Shown here: piece after piece, positions 62,478-64,000 of the stretch
Layout of the letters: every line of letters begins with the position of its first letter
Position numbering within the stretch: position 1 is the stretch's first letter
NCBI RefSeq assembly: GCF_024347675.1
Contig: NZ_AP024882.1
Location: 372,001-436,000 of the forward strand
Reading direction: 5' to 3'
Source of the DNA: Vibrio ishigakensis
Lineage (GTDB): Bacteria; Pseudomonadota; Gammaproteobacteria; Enterobacterales; Vibrionaceae
DNA length: 64,000 nt
Made by a program: the position numbers and the translations under genes
Notes under the pieces: model-generated
Databases searched by the model: none
What the model was told of the DNA's origin: nothing
What the model saw: the letters and a program-made list of their open reading frames with translations, nothing else

Positions 62478-62505
62478 AAGGTCTGGTTTTCCAGGCCTTT
62501 TTTAT
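62478..62505 (+). terminator. Rho-independent terminator of the osmC-like gene
   Basis: AAGGTCTGG (62478-62486) and CCAGGCCTT (62491-62499) form a 9-bp stem with one G-U pair, loop TTTT and a T-rich tail. Confidence 0.85.
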
Positions 62506-62612
62506 TTTCGAACTTTCGCTCTCAACTGTCATCAAATGGCAATCCAACTTAATAATTAATCATTAATATCTCTCTCGAATCCAACGCAATCCAAGCTAAG
62601 AGAGAATATTAC

Positions 62613-64000
62613 ATGTTCAAGAAATCAGTTATTGCTGCATCCCTAGCACTAGTTTCTGCAACCGCTTTTGCGGCTCCTGCTCCAGCGCCTGCTAAGCCAC
62701 CGGTTGCAGTTGAAGCACCTCAAGTTGTTGTGTTCAAGAACGTAAATATCTTCAACGGAACTGAAAACAAACTTTATAAAAACCATACTGTAATCGTGAC
62801 TGGCAACAAGATCACCGCTATCCAAGCAGGTGACGCAGAAGCGCCAGCTGACGCTAAGATCATCGACGGTGAAGGTCGTACGCTAATGCCAGCACTTATC
62901 GATGCGCACATGCACCTGACCCTACCGAAAGGCCTGCTTGGTACCAATGATATGCGTTGGACCGAGATTGCTATTCACGGCCAAAAGTTCGCTGAAATGT
63001 ATTTAGACATGGGCTTCGGTACTGTGCGTGATGTAGGTGGCGCTGATGGTTCATGGACTAACATGGAGCAAACTGGCTACCTAGAAGAAGTACCGCGTAT
63101 CTACGCATCAGGTGCTCCAATTGCACCAATCGGCTCACACGCTGATGTAGGTCTACAGTCTCGTCGCCTAACTGACTCTCCTCAAAACCTAGAGATCCTG
63201 AATATCATGACTAATGCCAACGGCGCAGAAGATATTAAGGAGCAGGCTCGCTATCAATATCGTCAAGGAGCTCAGTTCACTAAGATTTTCCAGAGCGGTG
63301 GTGTTTCTTCTAAGTTTGACCCATGGCAGTACACCTCTTACCTAGACGACGAGCTGCGCGCTGCAGTAGCTGTGGCAGATACTTATGGTTCTTACGTAGC
63401 AACGCACGTTTACTCATACACCGCGATGCATGATGCACTCGACGCTGGCGTGAAATCACTAGAGCACGGCTTCATGTTCCACGAAGATATGGTGCCTAAA
63501 TTTAACCAAAATGGCGCATTCATCGCGACTAACCTAACAGCATTCTCACCAGAGCTTGCAAAGGTTCCAGCAGTGCAAGACCCACTGATTCAAGCAAAGC
63601 TAAGAAGTGCACAAAAAGCGTTTGATAACTACGTACCACGCATGAAGAAAGCGGAAGAAAATGGCTTTGACCGTCGTGCCTTTAATGTGGACTGTATCGG
63701 TGACACTAACACCTGTGCCAAGCAGATTGCACATGAAATCTATCTAAACGCTGAATTCTTTGGTAACTACTCTGCGCTACGTGCAATGACCTCAACCGCA
63801 GGCCGAATCTCAGCTGAGTTGATGCAAGACTGGATCAACCCATACTCTGATGGCAAGCTAGGTGTTATTGAAGTTGGTGCGTATGCAGATATCCTGCTAA
63901 TCGATGGTAACCCACTAGAAGACATCACCCTAATCGGTGGTCGTGAAGATTGGTTTACCAACAATGCTAAGCCAGACGGTTCTCACCTAACTGAAATGGA
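62613..64000 (+). CDS. Secreted metal-dependent amidohydrolase, truncated by the right edge
   Basis: An open frame from ATG 62613 runs 462 codons to the end of the window without a stop. It has a signal peptide of about 20 residues (ending AFA), a Pro/Ala linker, and an amidohydrolase barrel: H99-x-H101 in LIDAHMHL, a Lys in AQFTKIFQSGG suitable for carboxylation, THVYSYTAMHDALDAGVKSLEHG with further metal His, and the tail GVIEVGAYADILLIDGNPLED. It resembles imidazolonepropionase-like or Xaa-Pro/Xaa-Arg dipeptidases. The usual strand-eight G-T-D motif is not evident; a CIGDTNTC segment stands about where it is expected. AGAGAG precedes the ATG. Confidence 0.85.
   Translation, partial: MFKKSVIAASLALVSATAFAAPAPAPAKPPVAVEAPQVVVFKNVNIFNGTENKLYKNHTVIVTGNKITAIQAGDAEAPADAKIIDGEGRTLMPALIDAHMHLTLPKGLLGTNDMRWTEIAIHGQKFAEMYLDMGFGTVRDVGGADGSWTNMEQTGYLEEVPRIYASGAPIAPIGSHADVGLQSRRLTDSPQNLEILNIMTNANGAEDIKEQARYQYRQGAQFTKIFQSGGVSSKFDPWQYTSYLDDELRAAVAVADTYGSYVATHVYSYTAMHDALDAGVKSLEHGFMFHEDMVPKFNQNGAFIATNLTAFSPELAKVPAVQDPLIQAKLRSAQKAFDNYVPRMKKAEENGFDRRAFNVDCIGDTNTCAKQIAHEIYLNAEFFGNYSALRAMTSTAGRISAELMQDWINPYSDGKLGVIEVGAYADILLIDGNPLEDITLIGGREDWFTNNAKPDGSHLTEM

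Overview
The window looks like a chromosomal segment of a Vibrionaceae bacterium (Vibrio or a close relative). The reasons are the many small families typical of that group (DUF3081-, DUF3087-, DUF5062- and DUF6482-like proteins), a ZevAB-type zinc pair, PldA, an AspT-type antiporter beside GadB, and moderate GC with ordinary gamma-proteobacterial start sites and terminators. No rRNA, tRNA, CRISPR array, integrase or transposase was seen. The density of regulators and catabolic modules would fit a secondary chromosome, but that is inference.

Layout. 0-4 kb: a GNAT enzyme, a DUF3081-like protein, and a minus-strand run of lipoprotein, pldA and pdxY. 4-7 kb: an aaeXAB-type efflux operon. 7-11 kb: glutamate decarboxylase and an AspT-family antiporter, preceded by a long leader with a terminator-like hairpin. 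11.1-13.1 kb: a small membrane peptide and an AT-rich islet with a PD-(D/E)XK-like protein and an unrecognised protein. 13.2-19.3 kb: acetyltransferases, peroxiredoxin, a methyltransferase behind a 19-residue leader ORF, and a PepSY/DUF2946 pair. 19.4-28 kb: a divergent cluster for N-acyl-D-amino acids (D-aminoacylase, RidA, Na+ symporter, secreted GH20 hexosaminidase; D-serine-dehydratase-like enzyme; RpiR regulator). 28.9-31.4 kb: a ToxR/CadC-like membrane regulator and a Tat-exported amine oxidase, each preceded by a copy of the same ~105-bp element. 33.9-41.5 kb: a GntR repressor and an operon ascF-ascB-gntK-edd behind two tandem GntR-type operators. 41.6-47.3 kb: MATE pump, regulators, a hydratase and a PQ-loop-like membrane protein. 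47.5-51.8 kb: outer-membrane protein, zevAB with a Zur-like site, eptA. 52-57.8 kb: YfcC transporter and a NemR-like tetR-curA-gst operon with two operators. 58-64 kb: BCCT transporter, a TetR/oxidoreductase pair with tandem operators, OsmC, and a secreted amidohydrolase cut by the right edge.

How genes work together. The most informative system is the GntR/ascFB/gntK/edd block: it imports and cleaves a phosphorylated beta-glucoside, yet also carries gluconate kinase and the first Entner-Doudoroff enzyme and appears to be under a gluconate repressor. The simplest reading is use of a glucosyl-gluconate such as cellobionate. The D-amino-acid cluster is also coherent: deacylation, elimination of the free D-amino acid to an enamine, and RidA clearance. 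GadB with AspT would form a proton-consuming decarboxylation cycle using an antiporter from a different family than GadC.
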